Positions 8,576 through 16,320 of a DNA stretch of 64,000 nt are shown here, piece after piece (within the stretch, counting starts at the first letter, position 1; every line of letters begins with the position of its first letter). Made by a program: the position numbers and the translations under genes. The DNA is from Agromyces cerinus (GTDB lineage Bacteria > Actinomycetota > Actinomycetes > Actinomycetales > Microbacteriaceae), in the NCBI RefSeq assembly GCF_016907835.1, contig NZ_JAFBCT010000001.1, forward strand, positions 2,356,001 to 2,420,000, written 5' to 3'. The notes below the pieces were generated by a model. It saw only the letters and a list, made by a program, of their open reading frames with translations. It had not been told where the DNA came from and searched no databases.

Positions 8576-8616
8576 GGCCAGTCTTGTCGCGTTCCGGGTA
8601 CTGATCCCTCGTCCGG
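8576..8616 (-). promoter_or_regulatory. Guanidine-III riboswitch (mini-ykkC-III type)
   Basis: Read leftward from 8616, the RNA contains CCGGACGAGG, then GUACCCGG, then GACAAGAC, in the order and spacing of the guanidine-III class known from Thermobifida. The variable stem is CAGU/ACUG here, which differs in sequence from the Thermobifida stem as I recall it but keeps pairing; CCGG pairs with CCGG as the class pseudoknot requires. The element ends three bases before AGGAG of sugE, so ligand-dependent release of the ribosome-binding site is the likely mechanism. Confidence 0.88.
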
Positions 8617-8722
8617 GGCCGCAGTCGGCGACCTGGTCACGATGCTAGCAACGCAGCCTGTGCAGGCCATGTGCAGCAGGTCGAGCGGAAGCCGCGGCTC
8701 ACGACCGCTCGCACCAGCCCGC

Positions 8723-9022
8723 TCAGCGCGCGCGCGCGACCTCGGCGAAGTGCTCGACGACCGGGAACGGCTCGTAGAACCGATGCAGCAGCTCGCGCCA
8801 GCGACCGTACTCGGCCGACCCGCGGAACCCCACCTCGTGGGCCTCGACGCTCTCCCACTGCACGAGCAGCAGGTACTCGTTCGGCGTCTCGATCGAGCGC
8901 GAGAGGCGCAGGTCGATGAAGCCGGGCATGGCGGCGATGATCGACTTCGCCTCGGCGAATGCCGTCTCGAAGTCGGCCTCCCGGCCGGGGACGACGGGCA
9001 GCAGCGCGTGTTCGAGGATCAC
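8723..9022 (-). CDS. ABM-domain (antibiotic biosynthesis monooxygenase-like) protein
   Basis: A 99-residue dimeric alpha/beta-barrel-type protein: the pattern ALLPVVPGREADFETAF and MPGFIDLRLSRS with NEYLLLVQWES matches the ABM superfamily, which includes quinol monooxygenases, heme-degrading enzymes and many proteins of unknown role. GTG 9022 is taken as the start because a TACCGT -10 box (9035-9030) ends seven bases before it, implying a leaderless message. It stands alone between the sugE leader and the divergent metY gene. Function cannot be assigned beyond the fold. Confidence 0.75.
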   Translation of the reverse strand: MILEHALLPVVPGREADFETAFAEAKSIIAAMPGFIDLRLSRSIETPNEYLLLVQWESVEAHEVGFRGSAEYGRWRELLHRFYEPFPVVEHFAEVARAR

Positions 9023-9124
9023 GAGCCCCACGGTATCGCGTGCGGCGCGCGCCCTCCGCGACATCCGTTGCCCTGCGTTACGCCGTCGAACCGCGCCCGC
9101 AGCGGCCCGCAGTAGCGTTGCCGC

Positions 9125-10420
9125 ATGGCAGACCGCGAATACGGCTTCAAGACCCGCGCCATCCACGCGGGCAACATCCCCGACCAGGTGACGGGCGCTC
9201 GCGCGCTGCCGATCTACCAGTCGAGCGCGTTCGTCTTCGACGACACCGCCGATGCTGCGGCGCGGTTCGCCCTGCAGAAGTACGGCAACATCTACTCGCG
9301 CCTCGCGAACCCGACCGTCGCGAGCTTCGAGGAGCGCGTGGCGAGCCTCGAGGGCGGCCTCGGCGCCGTCGCCACCGCCTCCGGACTCAGCGCGCAGTAC
9401 ATCACCTTCGCGAGCCTCGCGGGAACCGGTGACCACATCGTCGCCTCGGCGAACCTCTACGGCGGTTCGATCACCCAGCTCGACGTCACGCTCCGCCGCT
9501 TCGGCATCGAGACGACGTTCGTGCAATCGGCCGACGCCGCCGACTATGCCGCGGCGATCACCGACACGACGAAGGCGCTCTTCGTCGAGACGATCGCGAA
9601 CCCCTCGGGTGAGATCGCCGACCTCGAGGCGCTCGCCGACGTCGCGCACGCCCACGGCATCCCGTTCATCGTGGACTCGACGATCGCGACCCCCTACCTG
9701 AACCGCCCGATCGAGTGGGGCGCCGACATCGTCACCCACTCCGCCACGAAGTTCCTCGGCGGGCACGGCACGACGCTCGGCGGCGTCGTCGTCGAGTCCG
9801 GTCGCTTCGACTGGCACTCCGAGAAGTTCCCGCTGTTCGGCCAGCCGGTGCCGAGCTACGGCGGCCTCCAGTGGTCGGGCAACTTCGGCGAGTACGCGTT
9901 CCTCACGCGGCTCCGCGCCGAGCAGCTCCGTGACATCGGCCCCGCCCTCGCACCGCACTCGGCGTTCCTGCTCGCGCAGGGCGTCGAGACGCTGCCGTAC
10001 CGCATCCAGGCGCACATCGACAATGCCCGCGCCGTCGCCGAGTGGCTCGACGCCGACCCGCGCATCGAACGCGTGCTCTGGGCCGGCCTGCCCGGCCACC
10101 CGCACCACGACCGGGCACTGAAGTACCTGCCGAAGGGCCCGGGCTCGGTGTTCAGCTTCGAGGTGAAGGGCGGCCGAGCCGTCGGTCAGGCGCTCATCGA
10201 GAACGTCAACCTCGCCAGCCACCTCGCCAACATCGGCGACGCCAAGACGCTCATCATCCACCCCGCATCCACCACGCACGCGCAGCTCACCGAGCAGCAG
10301 CTCGTCGACGCCGGCGTCCTGCCCGGGGTTGTGCGACTGTCGGTGGGCATCGAGGATGTGGAGGACATCATCGACGACCTCGACCAGGCCCTCACGATCG
10401 CGACGGGAGCAGCACGATGA
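9125..10420 (+). CDS. metY: O-acetylhomoserine sulfhydrylase
   Basis: A 431-residue PLP enzyme of the Cys/Met metabolism family that makes homocysteine from O-acetylhomoserine and sulfide. The start (YGFKTRAIHAGN) and the PLP lysine Lys209 in HSATKFLGGHG are characteristic, as is the length, which is longer than cystathionine synthases (about 390). A TAGCGT -10 box ends six bases before ATG 9125, so the message is probably leaderless. The stop overlaps the CoA-binding-protein gene by 4 bp; this pairing is common in actinobacteria. No SAM riboswitch fits in the short upstream region. Confidence 0.92.
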   Translation: MADREYGFKTRAIHAGNIPDQVTGARALPIYQSSAFVFDDTADAAARFALQKYGNIYSRLANPTVASFEERVASLEGGLGAVATASGLSAQYITFASLAGTGDHIVASANLYGGSITQLDVTLRRFGIETTFVQSADAADYAAAITDTTKALFVETIANPSGEIADLEALADVAHAHGIPFIVDSTIATPYLNRPIEWGADIVTHSATKFLGGHGTTLGGVVVESGRFDWHSEKFPLFGQPVPSYGGLQWSGNFGEYAFLTRLRAEQLRDIGPALAPHSAFLLAQGVETLPYRIQAHIDNARAVAEWLDADPRIERVLWAGLPGHPHHDRALKYLPKGPGSVFSFEVKGGRAVGQALIENVNLASHLANIGDAKTLIIHPASTTHAQLTEQQLVDAGVLPGVVRLSVGIEDVEDIIDDLDQALTIATGAAR

Positions 10421-11070
10421 CCGCAGAAGCCACGAGCACGGCGGTGCTGAGTCAGACGACGGCGCTGAACGAGACGGATGGCGCGGCATCCGCTGCCCTC
10501 GAAGGCGACGACCTCGAGACCGTGCGCCTCGTCAACGGGCTCTCGTGCGAACTGCCCGCGAGCTCACCGCTCGCGAAGCTGCTGAAGTCGCAGCGGACCT
10601 GGACCGGGCCCGATGCGAAGCAGCGGCTCAAGATCCTGAACGCGGCGAAGTCGGTCGCGATCGTCGGCGCCTCGCCGAAGCCGCAGCGCTCGAGCTTCTT
10701 CGTCGGCACGTACCTGCAGCAGTCGAGCGACTACCGGCTGTACTTCGTGAACCCCATGGAGACCGAGATCCTCGGCCAGCCCGCCTACGCGAGCCTCGCC
10801 GACCTGCCCGAGGTGCCCGACATCGTCGTGGTGTTCCGCCGCGGCTCCGACATCCCGCAGGTCGTCGACGAGGTGCTCGCCTCGGGCGCGAAGACCATCT
10901 GGGTGCAGCTCGGCATCTGGAACCAGGAGGCCGCCTATTACGGCGAAGAGCAGGGGCTCACCGTCGTCATGGACCGTTGCATCAAGGTCGAGCACGCCCG
11001 CTTCCACGGCGGCCTGCACCTGCTCGGCTTCGACACCGGCCAGATCACGGCGCGCAAGACCGTTCGCTGA
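10417..11070 (+). CDS. CoA-binding domain protein (YccU-like)
   Basis: A 217-residue protein whose central part (about 75-200) is a Rossmann-type CoA-binding domain: SVAIVGASPKPQRSSF, YFVNPMETEILG and WVQLGIWNQEA match the family, as does the CIKVEHAR segment near the end. The first 60 residues are an Ala/Thr-rich extension. Function is not established; it resembles stand-alone CoA-binding subunits of succinyl-CoA synthetase. It overlaps metY by 4 bp and probably serves sulfur or acyl-donor metabolism, for example by sensing acyl-CoA (inference). Confidence 0.8.
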   Translation: MTAEATSTAVLSQTTALNETDGAASAALEGDDLETVRLVNGLSCELPASSPLAKLLKSQRTWTGPDAKQRLKILNAAKSVAIVGASPKPQRSSFFVGTYLQQSSDYRLYFVNPMETEILGQPAYASLADLPEVPDIVVVFRRGSDIPQVVDEVLASGAKTIWVQLGIWNQEAAYYGEEQGLTVVMDRCIKVEHARFHGGLHLLGFDTGQITARKTVR

Positions 11071-11075
11071 CGAGT

Positions 11076-11100
11076 GCGGGTCGAGCGCTAGCCGACCCGC
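11076..11100. terminator. Bidirectional hairpin between convergent genes
   Basis: GCGGGTCG and CGACCCGC form an 8-bp stem with a 9-base loop. It overlaps the last codons of the ABC permease and follows the CoA-binding-protein stop. There is no T-run, so efficiency is uncertain. Confidence 0.5.
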
Positions 11101-11933
11101 CGCAGCGCCTGCTCGCGGCGCTCGGCCACGCGCGATCCCGACTCCCGACGTGTCATGCGCCGCAGCACCATCGGCGCGAGCACGAGCCCGACGATCGCCC
11201 AGGCGCCGAGCACGGCCGCGGTCTCGAGCTGCCGCCACGATTCGCCGATCTCGACGACCACCGCGCCGTCGGGCAGGAACGACGCGCGCATGCCGAGACC
11301 GAGCCAGTAGATCGGGAACACCTGCGCGATCCACTGCAACCACTCGGGCAGGCCGGTGATCGGGGCGAAGATGCCCGAGATCGCGATCAGCCCGAGGATC
11401 GGGAGCGAGAGGTACCCGGCGCCGCGCGGCGTCGCGATCATGGATCCGAGGAGCACCCCGATGGCCTGGGTCGCGACGAGACCGAGCGCCAGCACCCACG
11501 CGAAGGTGATCCACGAGCTCGGATCGGCGATCTCGAGGCCCTCGACGAGGAAGACACCGGGGATCAGGACGATGGCGAGGTACGCGAGGATCGTCGCCGA
11601 GATCTGCACGAGCTTGCCCACGAGATAGGCGCGGATGCCGTTGGGCGTCGCCTTGGCGCGCAGGAGCGTGCCGTCTTCGCGGTCAGCGGCGAGCTGTTGC
11701 ACGACGAGCAGCATGCCCAAGGCGACGAACATGCCGAGCGCACCCGGCAGGATCATCGTGCCGAGCGTGGCGCCGGAGCCGCCGATGGCGACATCGCGGA
11801 GGAAGGTCACCGCCACCAGCGTGGCCACCGGCCAGAGCAACTGGCCCACGAGTTCCATGCCGGTGAACGCCTGCCGCAGTTCGATGAGACCGCGCCCGAC
11901 GCCGGCGCGGAGCGCGGGGCCGACGGCGGTCAT
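11088..11933 (-). CDS. ABC-2 type transporter permease
   Basis: A 281-residue membrane protein with about six transmembrane helices in the ABC-2 pattern: a first helix near 30-48, a conserved block ADREDGTLLRAKATP between helices 2 and 3, and PLPEW-type loop sequence (APITGLPEWLQWIAQVFP) before the last pair. Such permeases pair with a DrrA-like ATPase to export drugs, lipids or antimicrobial peptides. ATG 11933 overlaps the ATPase stop by 4 bp. It is the last gene of the HTH/Clp-N/ABC module. The C-terminus is basic and cytoplasmic. Substrate unknown. Confidence 0.85.
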   Translation of the reverse strand: MTAVGPALRAGVGRGLIELRQAFTGMELVGQLLWPVATLVAVTFLRDVAIGGSGATLGTMILPGALGMFVALGMLLVVQQLAADREDGTLLRAKATPNGIRAYLVGKLVQISATILAYLAIVLIPGVFLVEGLEIADPSSWITFAWVLALGLVATQAIGVLLGSMIATPRGAGYLSLPILGLIAISGIFAPITGLPEWLQWIAQVFPIYWLGLGMRASFLPDGAVVVEIGESWRQLETAAVLGAWAIVGLVLAPMVLRRMTRRESGSRVAERREQALRRVG

Positions 11934-12898
11934 CGCGATGCCCCATTCGCTTCCGGCACGGGGGCGACCGGTTCTGCCGAGACCGGCTCGACCGCGGCCG
12001 ATTCGGCGTTCCGCACGAGCGCCAGATAGGCGTCTTCGAGCGATGCCCGGCGGATCTCGAGCTCGCGGATCTCCGCCCCGTCGCGAGCGAACAGCTCGCG
12101 CGCGAACGCGGTCGAGTCGGAAACATGTCGCACGAGGTGCTCGCCTCCCGCCACCCAGCGGACCTCGTCGTGCCCGGCGATCTGCCGTGTCAGCTGTGCG
12201 GACGTGCCGTCGGCGACGATGCGCCCGGCCGCGAGGACGACGATCCGGTCGGCGAGCTTCTCCGCCTCGTCGAGGTCGTGCGTCGTGATGAGCACCGTGG
12301 TCTCGTACTCGTCGCGGATGCGCCGCACCAGCTCGTGGAAGTCGCGTCGCGCCTTCGGGTCGAGGCCCGTCGTCGGTTCGTCGAGGAAGACCAGCTCCGG
12401 TCGCCCCACGAGACCGATCGCGACGTCGAGCCGGCGGCGCTGGCCGCCCGAGAGCACCTTGATCGGCCGATCGGCCTGCTCGGACAGGCCGACGGCGGCG
12501 AGGAGGTCGTCGACCTCCCACGGCCGGCGGATCGACTCCGTCGAATAGGGCTCGTAGAGCGAGCCCTGGAACGCGAGGAGTTCGCGCACGCGCCACTTCG
12601 GGTGGTCGCGCCACGACTGCAGCACGATGCCCATGCGGGCACGCCACTGCTCGGTGCCTCGCGCAGGGTCGGTTCCCAGCACGTCGACGCGACCGGCGGA
12701 TCGCATGCGGAACCCCTCGAGGATCTCGATCGTCGACGTCTTGCCCGCTCCGTTCGGGCCGAGCAGGGCCAGCACCTCGCCTCGGTGCACCCGGAACGAC
12801 ACGTCGTGCAGCACGTCGGTCGCGCCGTACCGCAGTCGGAGTCCTTCGACCTCGATCGCGAGCTCATCGATGTTCACCGTCGTCCCCTCGTCTGCCAT
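11930..12898 (-). CDS. ABC transporter ATP-binding protein, DrrA/CcmA type
   Basis: A 322-residue ATPase with Walker A GPNGAGKT at 47-54, signature LSGGQRRR near 150, Walker B VFLDEPTTGLDP and switch histidine in LITTHDLDEAE. After the nucleotide-binding domain there is a DUF4162-like C-terminal region and a Pro/Val/Glu-rich tail. ATG 12898 is chosen because AGGGG lies eight bases upstream; an in-frame ATG at 12916 is possible. It forms an exporter with the overlapping permease gene. It follows the Clp N-domain gene by a short gap, so it is probably co-transcribed with it. Confidence 0.87.
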   Translation of the reverse strand: MADEGTTVNIDELAIEVEGLRLRYGATDVLHDVSFRVHRGEVLALLGPNGAGKTSTIEILEGFRMRSAGRVDVLGTDPARGTEQWRARMGIVLQSWRDHPKWRVRELLAFQGSLYEPYSTESIRRPWEVDDLLAAVGLSEQADRPIKVLSGGQRRRLDVAIGLVGRPELVFLDEPTTGLDPKARRDFHELVRRIRDEYETTVLITTHDLDEAEKLADRIVVLAAGRIVADGTSAQLTRQIAGHDEVRWVAGGEHLVRHVSDSTAFARELFARDGAEIRELEIRRASLEDAYLALVRNAESAAVEPVSAEPVAPVPEANGASR

Positions 12899-12926
12899 CA
12901 GCTCTGCCCCTGCCATCAGCGCGGCA

Positions 12927-13418
12927 TCAGGCTCGACCGAGGGCGGCGATGAGCGCCGCTCGATCGACGCCGGCGTAGGCGAGTGCACGGGGAACGGTGC
13001 CGAGATCGGCGCGCAGGATGCCGACGAGCGCGTCGGCGACGGCGAGTCGTTCACGCTCCGCGCGGCCACGTTTCCGGTGGGTCTTGAAGTCAGCGCGTCG
13101 CAGCGCTTCGCGCACCGTGGCTCCCCAGGTCGGTCGCGACTTCCGCGTCGCCACGAGTCGCTCCTCGGCGACGGGCTCGATGCCGGCTGCACGCAACGAC
13201 CGTTCGCGTTCACCGCGGAGCGCGGCGTCCACGCCGTCGTGGTCGAGACCGAACTCGGCGAGCGTGCGACCGGCGAAGTCGTGGCCGGCCGAGATCGCGA
13301 GCAGCAGGTGCTCGGCCTCGACGCTCGACGCGCCGCGGTCGATCGCCTCGTCGATGGCGTTGATGATGACCTGCTTCAGCGTCGGATCGAGTGCGTCGTC
13401 GTCCAGACGGTCAGGCAT
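12927..13418 (-). CDS. Stand-alone Clp N-terminal domain protein
   Basis: A 163-residue protein containing a Clp N-domain double repeat, with the signatures SVEAEHLLLAISAG and VADALVGILRADLGTVPRAL. In ClpA/ClpC this domain recruits adaptors and substrates. Here no AAA+ ATPase domain follows, so it cannot unfold proteins itself; it may act as an adaptor, decoy or regulator subunit (inference). It overlaps the upstream small HTH gene by 8 bp, so the two are produced together. Similar HTH/Clp-N pairs occur in other actinobacteria, but their role is not settled to my knowledge. Confidence 0.8.
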   Translation of the reverse strand: MPDRLDDDALDPTLKQVIINAIDEAIDRGASSVEAEHLLLAISAGHDFAGRTLAEFGLDHDGVDAALRGERERSLRAAGIEPVAEERLVATRKSRPTWGATVREALRRADFKTHRKRGRAERERLAVADALVGILRADLGTVPRALAYAGVDRAALIAALGRA

Positions 13419-13647
13419 TGCGCCTCCTCAGCTCGATGCCGGCCAGTTCGAGCCGGCGGTGGTGCTTCTTGTGCACGGCCTGACGGGTGACGCCGAGCGC
13501 CTCGGCGACCTGCGTCCAACTCCAACCGGAGCGCATCGCACGCTCGACGGCCGCGTCCTCGAGTCGGTCGGCGAGCTCGCGCAGGGCGACGACGGCGGCC
13601 AGGTCGTCGGCTTCGGCACCGGTCGGGTCCGGAATGTACGGGGTCAT
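13411..13647 (-). CDS. Small HTH DNA-binding protein, partner of the Clp N-domain protein
   Basis: A 78-residue protein: an acidic N-terminal helical part, then a helix-turn-helix WSWTQVAEALGVTRQAVHKK (42-61) and a basic tail. The HTH resembles sigma-70 region 4-like or AsnC-like helices. ATG 13647 is six bases downstream of a TAAGTT -10 box, itself 17 bp from TTGACA, so the transcript probably begins at the start codon (leaderless). Dyads overlap both promoter elements, suggesting autorepression of the HTH/Clp-N/ABC operon (inference). Confidence 0.8.
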   Translation of the reverse strand: MTPYIPDPTGAEADDLAAVVALRELADRLEDAAVERAMRSGWSWTQVAEALGVTRQAVHKKHHRRLELAGIELRRRNA

Positions 13648-13649
13648 GC

Positions 13650-13694
13650 AAGCAACTTAGGTTGCTTATCTCAGTTTGTCAACTGAAGTTGCTT
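13650..13694. promoter_or_regulatory. Cluster of nested dyads, candidate operator
   Basis: AAGCAAC (13650-13656) pairs with GTTGCTT (13661-13667) across the -10, and TCAGTT (13671-13676) pairs with AACTGA (13681-13686) across the -35. A third GTTGCTT-like arm, AAGTTGCTT at 13686-13694, repeats the outer half-site. Such spacing suggests a dimeric or multimeric repressor, probably the 78-residue HTH protein. Confidence 0.6.
13654..13682 (-). promoter_or_regulatory. Leaderless consensus promoter of the HTH/Clp-N/ABC operon
   Basis: Reading leftward: -35 TTGACA (13682-13677), 17-base spacer, -10 TAAGTT (13659-13654), then six bases to ATG 13647. A start site seven bases after the -10 coincides with the A of the start codon. 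Confidence 0.75.
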
Positions 13695-13769
13695 GAAATC
13701 GCCGAACGGAACGGCGTTGCACTCCCGCGTCGGCTGTAGCGACGCCCGGTTCGCCCGGCGCTCCTCCCC

Positions 13770-14537
13770 CTACTCGCCCCAGAATTCCGCGAGCGCACGC
13801 GTGATCTCGTCGCGCACCTCGCGGTCGGAGGCCGTCGCCACGCCGTCGCCGGGCTGCACTCCGTAGTCGCCGAAGCTCCCGTGATTGGCGCCGGCGATCT
13901 CGACGAAGGTCGCGTCGGCGGGCAGCAGGTGCGCCGCGCCCTCGATCTTGTCGGGAGTGCTGAGCCCGTCGTCGCTGCCGGAGATGCTGAGCACGGCGAG
14001 TCCGGATCCGCTCAGGTCGTTCGCACAGTACGAGCCGAAGAACACGACGCCGGCGACCTCCTCGTCGGCCGCCATCATGCACGCGCGCACTCCACCGAGC
14101 GAGTGGCCGCCCACGTACCACTCGGACGCCTCGGGCGCGTGGCGGGTGAACGTCTCGAGCGGCCGCTGGTCGAAGAACGCGAGGTTCAGGATCGGCTTGG
14201 TGATGACCACCGTCGTGCCGGTCTCAGCCACCGCGTCGACGAGTTTGGCCATGTACGCATAGGGATCGACCTTGGCGCCGGGAATGAAGACGAGCCCGCG
14301 ATCGGATGCGTCGTCGACCGGCGTCATGACGATCGAGTCGTCGAACGATTCGATGCTCACGCGCTCATCGGTCCATGCCTCGAGCGAGGCCGGTCGCTCG
14401 CCCTGCATCACGGTCTTCGCCCAGACCAGGAACCCGACGACGACGAGGGTCAGCACGACGAGCACCGCGAGCAGCACGCGAACCGCGCGCCTGCCCCATG
14501 ATGAGCGTTCGGGCCGGTGCGATGCAGTCGTCGACAT
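13770..14537 (-). CDS. Membrane-anchored alpha/beta hydrolase
   Basis: A 255-residue protein with a basic N-terminus, one transmembrane anchor (about 19-40) and an extracytoplasmic alpha/beta hydrolase domain. The nucleophile elbow is GHSLGG with Ser146; GANHGSFGDYG near the C-terminus carries the likely catalytic histidine, and SGSDDGLSTP the aspartate region. The fold matches the dienelactone hydrolase-like PF12695 group. Substrate unknown. It stands alone: the upstream neighbour is divergent and the downstream gene is a separate unit. Confidence 0.82.
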   Translation of the reverse strand: MSTTASHRPERSSWGRRAVRVLLAVLVVLTLVVVGFLVWAKTVMQGERPASLEAWTDERVSIESFDDSIVMTPVDDASDRGLVFIPGAKVDPYAYMAKLVDAVAETGTTVVITKPILNLAFFDQRPLETFTRHAPEASEWYVGGHSLGGVRACMMAADEEVAGVVFFGSYCANDLSGSGLAVLSISGSDDGLSTPDKIEGAAHLLPADATFVEIAGANHGSFGDYGVQPGDGVATASDREVRDEITRALAEFWGE

Positions 14538-14638
14538 CGCACCATTCTCCCAGAGCGGCGCAGGCTCCCGGAGCGGCGCGGGCCACCGACCGCGAATTGG
14601 CCGTTGCCCCACGTGCCCCGCTGCGATTGCATCGGGGA

Positions 14639-15076
14639 ATGCACGACTCCGCCGACTTCGAATTCTCCGCCGACCCCGCACGAATCGACCTCGATCGGGT
14701 GCACACCTGGCTCGCCGACGAGTCGTACTGGGCTGCGGGCCGCTCGCGTGCGGCACTCGAGACGGCGGTCGCGGCTTCGCGCAACTACGGCATCTACGAC
14801 GGTGCGAGCGGCGCGCAGCTCGCCTACGCGCGCGTCATCACCGACGGCGTCACCTTCGCCTGGCTGTGCGACGTGTTCGTCGACAGCGAGGCCCGCGGTC
14901 GAGGCATCGGCGTGGCGCTCATCGAGCAGGTCATGGCGACGCTCGAACCGCTCGGGCTCCGACGCATCGGCTTGACGACCGCCGACGCGCACGGCCTCTA
15001 CGAACGGTTCGGGTTCCGTCCGCTCGACCAGCCCGAGCAGTGGATGGCGCGCACGACACCGATCGCCGCGCGCTGA
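14639..15076 (+). CDS. GNAT-family N-acetyltransferase
   Basis: A 145-residue single-domain GNAT protein. The acetyl-CoA-binding motif is seen as VFVDSEARGRGIGVALIEQVM (R/QxxGxG/A variant RGRGIG), followed by the LYERFGFRPLD motif that ends the fold. It resembles YjaB/ElaA-like small acetyltransferases. Substrate unknown. It is divergent from the membrane-anchored hydrolase and convergent with the double-GNAT gene, ending 16 bp from it. Confidence 0.85.
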   Translation: MHDSADFEFSADPARIDLDRVHTWLADESYWAAGRSRAALETAVAASRNYGIYDGASGAQLAYARVITDGVTFAWLCDVFVDSEARGRGIGVALIEQVMATLEPLGLRRIGLTTADAHGLYERFGFRPLDQPEQWMARTTPIAAR

Positions 15077-15092
15077 CCTCGGCGACGGGCGC

Positions 15093-16145
15093 TCAGGCGG
15101 CGGATGCCTCGAGGTCGCGCCCGTAGGCGATCATGAGGAAGCTCGTGCCGTCGGGGCGCTCGAACGTGAACTCGCGCTCGTGCATCCGCTGGAATCCGAG
15201 ACGGTCGTAGAGCCGCTGCGCCGCGAGCATGTCGGGCCCGGTGTTCAGCACGACTCGCTCGAGGCCGCGGATTCGCGCGAGCCGGATCACGTGCGCCACG
15301 AGCACCTCGCCGACACCGCGGCGACGGGCGTCGGCGGCGACGCCGAGGAAGCGGAAGTCGAGCTCGCCGTCTCGCGCGAGCGGCGAGATCGCCGCGCCCG
15401 CCACGGGGGTGGATGCCGTGCCGAGCAGCGCGCCGGTCGCGGCATCCGTCGCCACCCAGACCTGGTGGTCGCGCGCGCGCTCGGCCACCGCGACGATGTC
15501 GGCGCGATACGCGTCATTCAATTCGAAGTCGCTCGCGTACGCCGATTCGACGAGCTCGGTGACCGCCTCGACCTCGTCGGGACGCATGAGTCGTACGCGG
15601 ATGTCGGCCCGGTCCTGCAGGGCGAAGCGGTAGGCGAACGCCAGGACGTCGCCGAAATGCTCGTCGCGATCGGGCTGCCGGTCGAAGCCGAGCCGCGCGT
15701 AGAGGGCCTGCGCGCGGAGGTTGCGCTCACCGGTGTCGAGCAGCAACGCATCGGCACCCCAGCCCAGGGCGGTCTCGATGCTCGCCCTCATGAGGGCCTC
15801 GCCCATGCCGGCGCCCTGCGCTGCGGGGTCGACGGCGACGAGCCGCACCTCGGCCTCCTCGCCGACTGCCACCCGCGAGTACGGCGTGCCCGCACGCAGC
15901 ACGCTCGCCGTGCCGAGCAGTTGCGCGCCGTCGCCGCTTTCGTCGCCGCCGTCGGCGACGGCCACGAGCACGGCACCGGATGCCGCGCGCCCCGCCACGT
16001 CTCGTTGAAGCGCACGTCGCTCCTCGCTCACCGGCAGGTGCCCGTACGGACCCGCCTCGAAGGCCCGAGCGATGAGGGCGGGTTCGATCGTGGTTTCGGC
16101 GTCGCCGATCGGGCGGATGACGAAGGGAGGAGTGAGGTGCTGCAT
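15093..16145 (-). CDS. Tandem GNAT acetyltransferase (two fused GNAT domains)
   Basis: A 350-residue protein built from two complete GNAT domains. Domain 1 (about 8-175) has VDPAAQGAGMGEALM and LYARLGFDR; domain 2 (about 180-345) has VAADARRRGVGEVLV and LYDRLGFQR. Two-domain GNATs include mycothiol synthase (MshD), which actinobacteria need, but the overall similarity is not strong enough here to assign that role. ATG 16145 is preferred because a TAGGCT box ends eight bases upstream; an ATG at 16151 is also in frame. Probably cytosolic. Confidence 0.8.
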   Translation of the reverse strand: MQHLTPPFVIRPIGDAETTIEPALIARAFEAGPYGHLPVSEERRALQRDVAGRAASGAVLVAVADGGDESGDGAQLLGTASVLRAGTPYSRVAVGEEAEVRLVAVDPAAQGAGMGEALMRASIETALGWGADALLLDTGERNLRAQALYARLGFDRQPDRDEHFGDVLAFAYRFALQDRADIRVRLMRPDEVEAVTELVESAYASDFELNDAYRADIVAVAERARDHQVWVATDAATGALLGTASTPVAGAAISPLARDGELDFRFLGVAADARRRGVGEVLVAHVIRLARIRGLERVVLNTGPDMLAAQRLYDRLGFQRMHEREFTFERPDGTSFLMIAYGRDLEASAA

Positions 16146-16320
16146 CGTCATCCAGCCTACGAGCCGCGCGCAGGCCGACGGGCAGCGCTGCGACGTCCGA
16201 AACGTGGGCCTGCGCGAACGTCCCCGATAGCGCGGCGAACGAGCGCGTCGGTCGCCGCATGCGCATGATTCTGCGAATTCCCGGCACAACGCTGCGCGGC
16301 GCCCGGCGTAGCCTTGAGGG

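Noticed and set aside
9031..9124. SAM-responsive riboswitch upstream of metY
   Set aside because: Less than 100 bp is available, a -10 box sits six bases before the start codon, and no conserved core is visible.
15093..16145. Assignment of the tandem GNAT protein as mycothiol synthase MshD
   Set aside because: Two GNAT domains fit, but no MshD-specific motif could be confirmed by eye, so the symbol was not given.
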